The notes beneath the pieces are model-generated. The model was not told where the DNA came from and did no database searches. It saw only the letters and a program-made list of their open reading frames with translations. A DNA stretch of 18,779 nucleotides. Origin: Clostridiales bacterium. GTDB taxonomy: Bacteria; Bacillota; Clostridia; Oscillospirales; Oscillospiraceae. The stretch spans positions 1 through 18,779 of the forward strand of contig SFPN01000032.1 in the NCBI GenBank assembly GCA_004551945.1, in the 5' to 3' direction. Positions 7,453 to 15,207 of the stretch are shown here, piece after piece. Position numbers and translations under genes: made by a program. Each line of letters opens with the position of its first letter. Positions within the stretch are counted from its first letter, which is position 1.

Positions 7453-7483
7453 TTGTCGAAAAAGGCAGCGCCTTTTCCGACCG
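7453..7483 (+). repeat. Solo copy of the TTGTCG-AAAAAGGC hairpin repeat
   Basis: GTCGAAAAAGGC (7455-7466), loop AGC, and GCCTTTTCCGAC (7470-7481) form a 12-bp stem with one A-C mismatch. The same hairpin, with the same mismatch and a different loop (AAA), occurs at 13556-13586 inside the multi-hairpin element. It is followed by CTTGTTTTTTG, so it could also act as a second terminator before the helicase gene. Confidence 0.75.
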
Positions 7484-7516
7484 TCTTGTTTTTTGTGACC
7501 CATAGGAGAAACTGCC

Positions 7517-9781
7517 ATGTCGAAACACAACCAAGGGAGCCACTGGAGCAAGGGTCTGCTGAAGGAGCGGGGCTGGACCAACGAGCAGATCGAGACCCTG
7601 CTGCCGCCCCCCATCTTCCTCCGCCGCAGGAACTACACCGTGCCCGTCTGGCCCCGGGAGGTGATCCGGGCCGTGGAGGAAAGCCCGGCCTTCCGGCAGG
7701 GGGCTGCCCCCCAGGCCCCTGAGGAACCCAAGCCCGCCAGAAAACCGAAGAAAAACGCCGGGGACGCCCCCCAGCAGGCGGCCCAGGCCCTTCAGACCGC
7801 CTGGGAGACCTGCCCCAGGGAGGATGAGGACCCCGCCTGGACCCTGGCCGGACTCTACCACGCTGCCCTCCAGGACCGGATGCCCCGGGACCCCAAGCTG
7901 GGGCTGCGGGGGCCCCAGGCCAACGGCTGTCTGTCCCAGTTTCTCTCCCTGGAGCGGGAGTGCCAGGGGGAGCGCATCCCCATTGAGCTGGGCCGCTTTG
8001 CCCGGATGGGGGACTGGATCGGCCGGCGGCTCCGGTCCTCCAACCCCCTCATTAACCAGGTGGTGGCCCGCTACCCCCACGTTCTCCGGGCCGCGGCCGG
8101 GCAGGCCATCGCCGAGTTCACTGCCGCCCAGCCGGAGGCCGACCTGAAGGCCCTGCTGGCCATGGAGGCCTTCCCCCTCCGGCAGCTGCTCACCCGAACC
8201 ATCGGCTATCTGTACTCCGTCTGCTATGTGCCCCAGGCCATCCGCACCAGCCTCCAGGTCCTCATCGCCCTGAACCCCAAGGACGAGTACCCGGAGGCCC
8301 GGGCCATGAACCGGCACTTTATCCTCCACATCGGGGGCACCAACACCGGCAAGACCTACGCGGGCTTTCAGCGGCTGAAGGCCGCCCCCACGGGGGTCTA
8401 TCTGGCTCCCCTCCGCCTGCTGGCCCTGGAGGCCCAGGAGGTGATGCTGGACGCAGGGGTGGATTGCAGCCTCACCACCGGGGAGGAGGAGGACCGCCGG
8501 GAGGGGGACACTCATGTGGCCGCCACCGCGGAAAAGCTGGACCTGCACCAGACCTACCACGTAGCGGTGATCGACGAGTGCCAGATGATCGCTGACCGCC
8601 AGCGGGGTTATGCCTGGACCCGGGCTATTCTGGGGGTCCGTGCGCCGGAAATTCACCTGTGCGCCGCCCCGGAGGCCAAGGAGCTGCTCATCCGCCTGAT
8701 TGAGAGCTGCGGGGACTCCTACGAGGTGGAGATCCACCGCCGGAAGACCCCCCTGGTGTGCATGACCCACACGGTGGACCACACCAAGGTCCAGCCGGGG
8801 GACGCCCTCATCACCTTCTCGAAAGTAGGGGTTCTCAGCGTGGCCGAGGACCTGCGCCAGGCGGGAAAGGAACCGGCCATCATCTACGGGGCCCTGCCCT
8901 ACGCCACCCGGCGGAAGCAGATGGAGGGCTTTCTGGCCGGGCGCATGTCCTATGTGGTCTCCACCGACGCCATCGGCATGGGGCTGAACCTGCCCATCCG
9001 CCGGATCATCTTCATGGACACGGAGAAGTTTGACGGGGTGGAGCGCCGTCCCCTGAAACCCGAGGAAATCCAGCAGATTGCCGGGCGGGCGGGGCGGTAC
9101 GGCATGTACGACAAGGGCTATGTGGGGGCCACCCAGGACCTGGCCGCCATCCGGGCAGGTCTGAGCACCGTGGTGCCCCCCTTGCAGGAGGCGGTGGCAG
9201 GCTTTTCCGACCTGGTCCTCCGGGTGGACTTTGACCTTTTGGAAGTCCTCACCCAGTGGAACCAGATGCCCACCGTAGAGCCTTATGTGAAGCTGGACAT
9301 CACCCGGTATATTACCCTCATCTCCAAAATCCGGGAGATGGGCTTTACCCTCACCAAGGAGCAGGAGCTTCGGGCGGCCAACATCCCCTTCGACGAGGAA
9401 GAGGAACCCCTGCGGGAGCTGTTCTTCCGGTTCCTGCGGCTGTATCTCCAGGGGGAGCCCATCCAGCAGCCGGAGCTGCCGGAGGACCGCACCCGGACCT
9501 TGCCGGAGCTGGAGCTGTACTGCCGGAAGCTGGACCTGTACTTCTCCTTTGCCAAGGCCTTCGGCTGCCCGGTGGACGAGGACGCGCTCTACGACAAGCG
9601 GGAGGAGGTAGCCGAGGAGATCAACGAAATCCTCCTCCACCGGCTGAAAAACAACATCCGCTTCTGCGCCCGCTGCGGCGCAGCCCTTCCCCTCCGCCAC
9701 CACGGCCGCCTGTGCGACGGCTGCTACCGGGCCCAGAACCGGGCCAGCGGCGGCTTCCGGCGGCAGAACCGGGGGAGGTAA
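7517..9781 (+). CDS. SUV3-like DExH-box RNA helicase with C-terminal zinc ribbon
   Basis: The 754-residue protein has an N-terminal region with no recognised domain (1-260) containing a Pro/Ala/Lys-rich linker near residue 75. Next comes a superfamily 2 helicase core: motif I GGTNTGKT (273-280), the DExH-type box DECQM (353-357, corresponding to DEIQM of the mitochondrial degradosome helicase SUV3), STDAIGMGLNLPI, and motif VI QIAGRAGR (520-527). The C-terminal zinc ribbon has Cys717, Cys720, Cys733 and Cys736. The GxTNTGKT loop and DECQM point to the SUV3 group of RNA-unwinding helicases, suggesting a role in RNA turnover or processing; the substrate is not known. The start has AGGAG upstream at 7504-7508. 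The following gene begins 5 bases after its stop, so the two are a translationally coupled operon. Confidence 0.85.
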   Translation: MSKHNQGSHWSKGLLKERGWTNEQIETLLPPPIFLRRRNYTVPVWPREVIRAVEESPAFRQGAAPQAPEEPKPARKPKKNAGDAPQQAAQALQTAWETCPREDEDPAWTLAGLYHAALQDRMPRDPKLGLRGPQANGCLSQFLSLERECQGERIPIELGRFARMGDWIGRRLRSSNPLINQVVARYPHVLRAAAGQAIAEFTAAQPEADLKALLAMEAFPLRQLLTRTIGYLYSVCYVPQAIRTSLQVLIALNPKDEYPEARAMNRHFILHIGGTNTGKTYAGFQRLKAAPTGVYLAPLRLLALEAQEVMLDAGVDCSLTTGEEEDRREGDTHVAATAEKLDLHQTYHVAVIDECQMIADRQRGYAWTRAILGVRAPEIHLCAAPEAKELLIRLIESCGDSYEVEIHRRKTPLVCMTHTVDHTKVQPGDALITFSKVGVLSVAEDLRQAGKEPAIIYGALPYATRRKQMEGFLAGRMSYVVSTDAIGMGLNLPIRRIIFMDTEKFDGVERRPLKPEEIQQIAGRAGRYGMYDKGYVGATQDLAAIRAGLSTVVPPLQEAVAGFSDLVLRVDFDLLEVLTQWNQMPTVEPYVKLDITRYITLISKIREMGFTLTKEQELRAANIPFDEEEEPLRELFFRFLRLYLQGEPIQQPELPEDRTRTLPELELYCRKLDLYFSFAKAFGCPVDEDALYDKREEVAEEINEILLHRLKNNIRFCARCGAALPLRHHGRLCDGCYRAQNRASGGFRRQNRGR

Positions 9782-9786
9782 GCGCC

Positions 9787-10752
9787 ATGAACGAAACCAT
9801 CACCAAGCGTCCCCCCTGGCGGGTCACCTTCGAGGGCAGCTTCTGGCATCATCCGCCCCGGGCCCGGGCGGGACAGGTCCTGCCCCTGGAGAAAACCTTC
9901 TCCTGGGCAGGCAGAGAATGGGTTCTCCCCGCTGTCTACCTCTGCGGCCAGGGGGTGGTCCTGGATCTGTGCATGAAGGCCGAGCCGGAGGAAGTCCGGG
10001 CCTTTTTGGACAAGTGGGGGCCGAAAGAACACCGGCTCACCAGTCTGGATCTGACCCTGCTCCAGGCTGAGCACCCCCTGCACATGGACCTGTCCCCCCG
10101 TCTCACCATCAACGGGAAGGCCGTCAAATACCAGGGCGGCATGAGCGTCAGCTGGTACCCCCACTATGACCGGAACGACCGGGAATCCCTGTGGCTTCTG
10201 GAGCACTACGGTCTGGACCCGGACAAGGGCTGGTCCGTCCACCGCTACCGGTTCCCCTGGGCCACCAAGAGGCGGCCCCGCCGCCTGTCCTCTCTGGCCC
10301 TCGCCCTGATCCCGGACCCAGTCCCCCTTCCCGGCCCTCAGTTCACCGTGGAGGGTCCCGGCCAAAGGCTCTCCTTCGTCCACCCCGTCACCGGGCAGAC
10401 CCATACCCTCACCGTGGAGGAGTATGCGCCCCAAGGCGAGGGGGATAACCGGGAGGACAACGGTCTGGTCTATCCTACCCATTCCATGGCCCTGACCTAC
10501 CGTCTGGACCCCAACCTTCTCCAGGATCAGGTCAGCCTTCAGGACTGCGCCGAGGGGGACAAGCCCTACCCCAAGGAGCCGGACCCCATGGCCCCCCAGG
10601 CCAGCTGCGGGGTGATGCTCCTTCCGCTTCCCAAAGACCCGGGCCTCCACGCCGCCGCCTCGTCCCTTTATTTTCAGCCGCCGGAGACGGTCTTGTGGCA
10701 GATGCTCCTTTGGGACAAGCGGTTTGAGGACTGCACGATACCGATACGATAA
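9787..10752 (+). CDS. Protein of unknown function linked to the SUV3-like helicase
   Basis: I do not recognise this 321-residue protein. The start at 9787 is fixed by a GGGGGAGG site that overlaps the helicase stop codon; the longer open frame upstream is a shadow of the helicase. The sequence opens MNETITKRPPWRVTFEGSFWHHPP, is rich in Trp, Tyr and Pro, and has no signal peptide, membrane helix or obvious catalytic motif. Segments such as GGMSVSWYPHYDRND and VYPTHSMALTYRLDPNL suggest a folded beta-rich cytoplasmic protein. Five bases separate it from the helicase, so a shared function in RNA metabolism is possible but is inference from position only. A GC-rich hairpin (10756-10785) follows its stop. 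Confidence 0.8.
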   Translation: MNETITKRPPWRVTFEGSFWHHPPRARAGQVLPLEKTFSWAGREWVLPAVYLCGQGVVLDLCMKAEPEEVRAFLDKWGPKEHRLTSLDLTLLQAEHPLHMDLSPRLTINGKAVKYQGGMSVSWYPHYDRNDRESLWLLEHYGLDPDKGWSVHRYRFPWATKRRPRRLSSLALALIPDPVPLPGPQFTVEGPGQRLSFVHPVTGQTHTLTVEEYAPQGEGDNREDNGLVYPTHSMALTYRLDPNLLQDQVSLQDCAEGDKPYPKEPDPMAPQASCGVMLLPLPKDPGLHAAASSLYFQPPETVLWQMLLWDKRFEDCTIPIR

Positions 10753-10755
10753 AGG

Positions 10756-10785
10756 ATCCCCCGGGCGGATAACCACTCGGGGGAT
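10756..10785. terminator. Shared hairpin between convergent genes
   Basis: ATCCCCCG (10756-10763) pairs with CGGGGGAT (10778-10785) around a 14-base loop. It lies exactly between the convergent ends of the unknown gene and ppa. T-runs are poor on both sides (best on the minus side, CCTTTATC), so termination is likely but not strong. Confidence 0.55.
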
Positions 10786-10791
10786 TGCTCG

Positions 10792-11325
10792 TTACTTACA
10801 GAAATTTTCGATATACTGGTCGATGGACTTCTTGATGATTTCCACAGCGGCGGTGCGGTCATTTACGTCTCCGGCCACGGCTTCTCTCCCCTCCAGGTTC
10901 TTGTACACGGAGAAGAAGTGGGCCATTTCGTCAAAAATGTGGGCGGGCAGATCATAGATGTCCTTGTAACCGTTGTAGGTGGGGTCGGCAAAGGGGATGG
11001 CGATGATCTTTTCATCGTTCTTTCCCCCGTCCAGCATGCTGATGTAGCCGATGGGGTAGCACCGGACCAGGGTCAGGGGGTCCATGGACTCGGAGCACAG
11101 CACCAGCACGTCCAGGGGGTCCCCGTCGTCCCCGTAGGTCCGGGGGATAAAGCCGTAGTTGGCGGGGTAGTGGGTGGAGGTGAACAGAACCCGGTCCAGG
11201 ATGATCAGTCCGGTCTCCTTGTCCAGCTCGTACTTCTTCTTGCTGCCCTTGGGGATCTCCACCACGGCAATGAAGTCCTCAGGGGTGATGCGCTTGGGGT
11301 TGATGTCATGCCAGATGTTGCTCAC
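10792..11325 (-). CDS. ppa: Inorganic pyrophosphatase, family I
   Basis: This 177-residue soluble enzyme hydrolyses pyrophosphate to two phosphates, pulling biosynthetic reactions forward. Family I features are EIPKGSKKKYE (Lys26, Glu33), the tyrosine of HYPANYGFIP, and the metal-binding signature DGDPLD (67-72) with Asp67, Asp69 and Asp72; its length matches the roughly 175 residues usual for bacteria. The start codon is GTG, with a strong AAGGAGGT site and 8 bases of spacing. It begins 33 bases after the DUF1643 stop and is probably co-transcribed with it; the gap carries a TACAATATTGTA palindrome that could hold a -10 box or an operator. Confidence 0.97.
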   Translation of the reverse strand: MSNIWHDINPKRITPEDFIAVVEIPKGSKKKYELDKETGLIILDRVLFTSTHYPANYGFIPRTYGDDGDPLDVLVLCSESMDPLTLVRCYPIGYISMLDGGKNDEKIIAIPFADPTYNGYKDIYDLPAHIFDEMAHFFSVYKNLEGREAVAGDVNDRTAAVEIIKKSIDQYIENFCK

Positions 11326-11339
11326 AGAAACGACCTCCT

Positions 11340-11351
11340 TACAATATTGTA
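11340..11351 (-). promoter_or_regulatory. 12-bp palindrome upstream of ppa
   Basis: TACAATATTGTA is a perfect palindrome directly before the ppa ribosome site. It contains TACAAT, a good -10 box, but the -35 position on the minus strand (TCTGGA) is poor. It may be a weak internal promoter, a regulator site, or chance in an AT-rich gap. Confidence 0.3.
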
Positions 11352-11358
11352 TTGTTCA

Positions 11359-11970
11359 TCAGATACTCTCCAGATATTCCTCCACGTCGAAGGGGCGGAC
11401 CTTCTCGTCCTTGCGCAGGTACAAAGGATGGTGGGGGTGGCCCTTCTTGGTGCGCTTTCCGGCGCACAGCCACTGGGCGTTGTATGCCTGCCCGGCGGCG
11501 GCCAGGTCCCGGACGCAGTCCTTTAAATAGGGCCGCTTCTCGATGATGGTCCCCCAGGCTGCCCAGATGGCCGGGCGGAAGCCCTCCCCCACCTGGTCCA
11601 GCACATACCGGAAGGCCGCCAGGTTCTCCCGGTGGAGCGCCTGGTTGCACACCTGGTCCATGTCCTCCGGCCGGGTGGCCCGCTGGGCGTAGACGTTGAA
11701 CATGAGAAAGCTGTCGTACCCGTTTCCCTGGGCGATGCGCTCCACGGATTTCAGGGTGTTGTCCAGATCCCCCGGGGCGGCGGTGGAGGGGTTGATGCCG
11801 ATGCAGATGAGGGGATTCTTCCCCCGGGTGCCCAGCAGGTACCGGTACTCGGCGTAGTGATCGGGGATGTACAGCCACCGGTCCCGGTCGTAGTCGTTTT
11901 GGGTGGGGACCAGGGCCTGCTGGAAGGTCAGAATCTCCAGCTCCTGGGTCTGGCAGAGAGGAATATGCAT
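11359..11970 (-). CDS. DUF1643 domain-containing protein
   Basis: The 203-residue product fits DUF1643: the core ICIGINPSTAAPGDLDNTLKSVERIAQ (about residues 54-79), then SFLMFNVYAQRATRPEDMDQV and a C-terminal PHHPLYLRK. The family is uncharacterised, but its INPSTA pattern is widespread in bacteria and phages; no catalytic assignment can be made. It is cytoplasmic, with no signal or membrane segment. An ATGGAGGC ribosome site precedes the start by 6-7 bases. It is divergent from the first MATE gene and 33 bases upstream of ppa. I could not identify a convincing promoter on the minus strand in the 125-base gap. Confidence 0.85.
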   Translation of the reverse strand: MHIPLCQTQELEILTFQQALVPTQNDYDRDRWLYIPDHYAEYRYLLGTRGKNPLICIGINPSTAAPGDLDNTLKSVERIAQGNGYDSFLMFNVYAQRATRPEDMDQVCNQALHRENLAAFRYVLDQVGEGFRPAIWAAWGTIIEKRPYLKDCVRDLAAAGQAYNAQWLCAGKRTKKGHPHHPLYLRKDEKVRPFDVEEYLESI

Positions 11971-12017
11971 AAAATGCCTCCATATCGGTCAAAGTCCGTC
12001 TTTTTTTGACGGCCCTC

Positions 12018-12046
12018 TTGCATTTCTTCGGTGAATTCGCTATGCT
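12018..12046 (+). promoter_or_regulatory. Promoter of the first MATE gene
   Basis: TTGCAT (12018-12023) and TATGCT (12041-12046) are 17 bases apart. The predicted leader is about 43 bases. A small CCGTC/GACGG hairpin with a seven-T loop (about 11998-12014) lies just upstream. Confidence 0.5.
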
Positions 12047-12095
12047 ATACAGTACCATAAATCCAAGCATCTGTCGAGAAGGGAGGCGGCTGCCC

Positions 12096-13469
12096 ATGGC
12101 CCGCGCCAAGGAAAATCTGGACCTGACCCAAGGGGTCATCTGGAAGCAGCTGCTGCTCTTCCTCCTGCCCATTGCCGCCGGTACTCTCTTCCAGCAGCTT
12201 TACAGCACCGTGGACGCCATCATTGTGGGGCAGTTTGTGGGGTCGGACGCTCTGGCCGCGGTGGGTGGCTCCGCCGCCGTCATCATCCAGCTGATGGTGG
12301 GGATTTTCACCGGCCTTGCCTCCGGGGCCACGGTGGTTATCTCCCACGGCTTCGGGGCGGAGGACTGGGAAAAGCTCACCCGGGCGGTCCACACCGCCAT
12401 CGCCTTCAGCATCCTGGCCGGGGCCCTCATCACCGCCCTGGGGATTCTTCTGGCCCCTGACGCCCTCCGCTGGACCAAAAACCCGGAGGCCATCATGGGG
12501 GACGCCATTCTCTATCTCCGGCTGTACTTTGCTGGAACCATCCCCATGCTCCTCTTCAACATGGGCTCGGGCATTCTCCGGGCGGTGGGGGATTCCCGGC
12601 GGCCCCTGTACTATCTCATCCTCTGCTGTCTGCTGAACATCCTCCTGGACCTGGTCTTTGTGGCGGCTCTGGACCTGGGGGTTGCCGGGGCGGCCATCGC
12701 CACCACCCTGGCCAACCTGGTCTCTGCCCTGCTGATCCTCCGCCAGCTGGCCCGGGCCAAAAGCGCCTGCCGGCTGGTGCCCCGGCAGATCCGCCTGCAC
12801 CGGGCCACCCTCCTGCACATTCTGGGCATCGGCGTGCCCGCCGCCGTTGAAAGCGCCATGTACGCCGTGTCCAACCTGTTTGTCCAGGTGCCCATCAACA
12901 ACCTGGGGCCTGACGCGGTGGCCGCCTGGTCCGCCACCGGCAAGGTGGACGGCATTTACTGGGCCCTGATTATCTCCTTCGGGGTGGCCATCATGGCCTT
13001 CGTGGGCCAGAACTACGGGGCGGGCAAGTACGACCGGATGAAGCAGAGCGTGAAGTTCTGCCTGATCATGGCCCTGGTGATGACGGTGGTTCTGTCCGTC
13101 CTGCTGCTGTGCTTTGCCCGGTACTGCTTCCGGATCTTTACGGACAATCCCCAGGTGATTACCTACGCCATCCAGATCGTCAGCTATTTCGTCCCCTTCT
13201 ACTTTCTCTGGACCCTTATCGAGGTCATCGCCAACTCCCTTCGGGGCGCTGGGGACGCCCTGGCCCCCATGGTCATCAGCGTAGGGGGCATCTGCGGATT
13301 GCGCATTCTGTGGGTGCTCTTCGTGGTGCCCCACTGGAGCAACCTGCTGGGGATCTCCATCTGCTATCCCATCTCCTGGGTGATTACCGTGACGCTCCTC
13401 TTTGTCCACTACAAGCGTGGAAAGTGGTTAAAGCCTGCGCAGGCAGAGCAGGAAGGGCCGCAGACCTGA
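12096..13469 (+). CDS. MATE family efflux transporter
   Basis: The product is 457 residues with about 12 hydrophobic segments in two related halves, the usual MATE size. Family signs are LFQQLYSTVDAIIVGQFVG in helix 1, GSGILRAVGDSRRPLYY after helix 5-6, VGQNYGAGKYDRMKQ, and NSLRGAGDALAPM in the second half. MATE proteins expel cationic drugs and metabolites using sodium or proton gradients; the substrate cannot be assigned. The start MARAKENLDLTQG has GGGAGG at 12081-12086. The longer open frame upstream runs through the promoter and is rejected. The gene is alone, and its stop is followed by the multi-hairpin block. A second, differently branched MATE gene converges on it, so the pair is not a recent duplication. 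Confidence 0.93.
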   Translation: MARAKENLDLTQGVIWKQLLLFLLPIAAGTLFQQLYSTVDAIIVGQFVGSDALAAVGGSAAVIIQLMVGIFTGLASGATVVISHGFGAEDWEKLTRAVHTAIAFSILAGALITALGILLAPDALRWTKNPEAIMGDAILYLRLYFAGTIPMLLFNMGSGILRAVGDSRRPLYYLILCCLLNILLDLVFVAALDLGVAGAAIATTLANLVSALLILRQLARAKSACRLVPRQIRLHRATLLHILGIGVPAAVESAMYAVSNLFVQVPINNLGPDAVAAWSATGKVDGIYWALIISFGVAIMAFVGQNYGAGKYDRMKQSVKFCLIMALVMTVVLSVLLLCFARYCFRIFTDNPQVITYAIQIVSYFVPFYFLWTLIEVIANSLRGAGDALAPMVISVGGICGLRILWVLFVVPHWSNLLGISICYPISWVITVTLLFVHYKRGKWLKPAQAEQEGPQT

Positions 13470-13520
13470 CCCGCTGAGGGCGCCTCCGGCGGGGCCCCAT
13501 TTCTCTGGAAAAATGGGGAA
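13470..13520 (+). other. Two hairpins directly after the first MATE stop
   Basis: CCGC-GAGG pairs with CCTC-GCGG (13471-13492, with small bulges), and CCCCATTT pairs with AAATGGGG (13495-13518, loop of 8). Neither has a clear T-run. With the following hairpins they make an almost unbroken series. Confidence 0.5.
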
Positions 13521-13551
13521 AGCGCCTGCATCTTTTCTGATGCAGGCGCTT
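13521..13551 (+). repeat. Left direct repeat flanking the MITE-like element
   Basis: This 31-base unit contains a perfect 12-bp stem, AGCGCCTGCATC with GATGCAGGCGCT. It matches 13757-13787 at 29 of 31 positions. Here the T-run that follows the right copy is absent, as if the left copy had been separated from its terminator tail by an insertion. Confidence 0.7.
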
Positions 13552-13758
13552 CAGCTTGTCGAAAAAGGCAAAGCCTTTTCCGACAATAGGGGATAGCAGT
13601 CCGCTGCGCGCAGGGTCTGTGCGCCCTTGGCGCACGGACCCCACACTTGCGGCCTGAGAAGTATGTTCTCCGCCGTACACGCCGCCGGAGAACATGATTT
13701 AATTGTCTTTGCTGCCTGCGGGCAGCAAACTCTGCGAGGCTTTTTCAACAGCCTCAAG
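13549..13758. mobile_element. MITE-like multi-hairpin element
   Basis: The 210-base stretch has imperfect terminal inverted repeats of 21 bases (13549-13569 against the complement of 13738-13758, 16 of 21 identical). Inside are strong hairpins: TTGTCG...CGACAA (13556-13586), a 13-bp stem with GGGTC/GACCC (13613-13641), ATGTTCTCCG/CGGAGAACAT (13663-13695), TTTGCTGCC/GGCAGCAAA (13708-13729) and GAGGCT/AGCCTC (13736-13755). Direct repeats flank it (13521-13551 and 13757-13787). No transposase is present, so if it is mobile it is non-autonomous. It could instead be a structured RNA or an intergenic repeat. Confidence 0.55.
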
Positions 13759-13791
13759 GGCCTGCATCTTCTCTGATGCAGGCGCTTTTTT
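13757..13791 (+). terminator. Right direct repeat and terminator
   Basis: GCCTGCATC (13760-13768) and GATGCAGGC (13775-13783) form the stem, followed by GCTTTTTTT. It overlaps the stop codon region of the convergent MATE gene. It is the best intrinsic terminator for the plus-strand MATE gene and the second copy of the 31-base direct repeat. Confidence 0.75.
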
Positions 13792-15176
13792 TACGTTCCG
13801 GCTTCTTTCATCTTTTTCAGCTCCGGCCGCACCACCAGCAGGGCGATGACCATGGCCAAAAAGTCCGCCGTGGGACCGGCGTAAAGCACGCCGTCCAGGT
13901 TCAGGAACAGGGGCAGGATCAGCAGCAGGGGGATAAACAGGAAGATCTGCCGGGTCAGGGAGATGATGGTTCCCCGCTTGGCGTTGCCCGTGCTGCTGAG
14001 CATGTTCATGGTCACCGGGGCCACCCCGTTGATGGCCACCATGAACATGAAGATGTGCATATACCGCAGGGCAAAGGCGCCGTAGGCCGTGGTGCCCTCC
14101 CCGAAGATGGACAGCAGCTGGTTGGGGAAGAGCCAGAAGCACAGAAACTCCAGGGCGCCGATGACCACCACGAACAGCAGGGTCTTGCGGTAGGTCTCCC
14201 GCACCCGGGCGAAATTCTTCGCCCCATAGTTAAAGCCCATGATGGGCTCGCAGCCGATGGAAAAGCCGATGATCACCGAGTAGAAGATCATGTTCACCTT
14301 GGCCACCACCCCGGCGGCGGCCAGCACCTCCGAGCTGCCGTACACCGACAGGTCCCCGTAGTGGCGCAGGGAGCTGTTGAGAACAATCTGGCTTAAGAGC
14401 ATGGCCACCTGGTTCAGACTGGCCGCTGAGCCGATCTTCACCATGTTCCCCACCCGGTCTTTCTTCACCCGGAAGTCCTCCCGCTTCAGGGGGCCGGTTT
14501 TCATGTGGCCCAGGTAGCGGACCACCATCAGGCCGGAGAGGACCTGCCCCAGGATGGTGGCCAGGGCCGCGCCCTCCACCCCCATGCCCAGGGGATACAG
14601 GAAGAGGAAGTCCAGCACGATGTTGGCTCCCACCCCCACGGCCGAGCACAGAAGGGTATACTTGGGGCTGCCGTCGGCCCGGACCAGCAGGGTTCCCCCG
14701 GTGGTGAGCAGCAGGAAGGGGATGCCCAGAGCGGTGATGCGCAGGTAGGTTTTGGCCAGGGGGAGCACCTCCTGGTTGGCCCCGAAGAGGTACAGGATTG
14801 GCACCGTAAACGCCAGGGTCACAGCCATGAGGACCACGCCGCTGATCACCAGCATGGAGATGCCGCCGCCCCCATAGCCCAGCGCCTCCCGGGTCTTTCC
14901 CTTGCCCTGGAGGATGTTGAAGTGTACCGTGGCGCCGATGCCGAAAAGCAGGGCCACCGCCCCGCAGACCACGGTGATGGGCGCGGCCACGGTGGTGGCG
15001 GCGTTGCCCAGGTAGCCGATCCGCTGGCCGATAAACACCTGGTCCGTTAGATTATAAACCGCGCCCAGCAGGGAGCTGAGAATCGCGGGGATGGCAAACT
15101 GCACCAGCAGGCGGCTGATTTTTTCCGTCCCCAGGGGGTTGCCCCCAGGCGGCGCGCTTTTCACTGCTTGTTCCAT
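13791..15176 (-). CDS. MATE family efflux transporter, MepA-like, divergent from TetR
   Basis: The 461-residue product has about 12 hydrophobic segments and the MepA-type opening FIGQRIGYLGNAATTVAAPI, then GTLLVRADGSPKYTLL, IGFSIGCEPIMGFNYGAKNFARV and NMLSSTGNAKRG. MepA-type proteins export cationic dyes, biocides and some antibiotics; the actual substrate is unknown. Its ribosome site GGAGGG lies 6 bases before the start. The gene is transcribed from a TTGACA-N17-TATCCT promoter (15241-15213) whose start region overlaps the TAGTAC-N3-GTACTA operator candidate. The neighbouring TetR gene is divergent, which is the standard layout for a drug-responsive repressor and its pump. It is only distantly similar to the other MATE protein in the window. 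Confidence 0.94.
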   Translation of the reverse strand: MEQAVKSAPPGGNPLGTEKISRLLVQFAIPAILSSLLGAVYNLTDQVFIGQRIGYLGNAATTVAAPITVVCGAVALLFGIGATVHFNILQGKGKTREALGYGGGGISMLVISGVVLMAVTLAFTVPILYLFGANQEVLPLAKTYLRITALGIPFLLLTTGGTLLVRADGSPKYTLLCSAVGVGANIVLDFLFLYPLGMGVEGAALATILGQVLSGLMVVRYLGHMKTGPLKREDFRVKKDRVGNMVKIGSAASLNQVAMLLSQIVLNSSLRHYGDLSVYGSSEVLAAAGVVAKVNMIFYSVIIGFSIGCEPIMGFNYGAKNFARVRETYRKTLLFVVVIGALEFLCFWLFPNQLLSIFGEGTTAYGAFALRYMHIFMFMVAINGVAPVTMNMLSSTGNAKRGTIISLTRQIFLFIPLLLILPLFLNLDGVLYAGPTADFLAMVIALLVVRPELKKMKEAGT

Positions 15177-15192
15177 GTTCTTCCCTCCGTTT

Positions 15193-15207
15193 TAGTACGC
15201 TGTACTA
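15193..15207. promoter_or_regulatory. Probable TetR operator
   Basis: TAGTAC-GCT-GTACTA is a perfect 6-bp inverted repeat with a 3-base centre. It covers about +1 to +14 of the MATE transcript predicted from the promoter at 15213-15241. TetR-family repressors often bind such GTAC-type palindromes at the start point of the gene they control. Confidence 0.6.

Noticed and set aside
10726..10752. Short direct repeat CGATAC-CGATAC at the end of the unknown gene
   Set aside because: Two imperfect units of six bases at the end of a coding frame; too short to interpret.
13551..13757. A 68-residue minus-strand open frame that spans the multi-hairpin element almost exactly
   Set aside because: Its codons are made of the hairpin arms, it has no ribosome site and no recognisable protein features; it is a by-product of the element.
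12096..15176. The two MATE genes as a recent tandem or inverted duplication
   Set aside because: Their sequences differ throughout, and their N-terminal motifs belong to different MATE branches.
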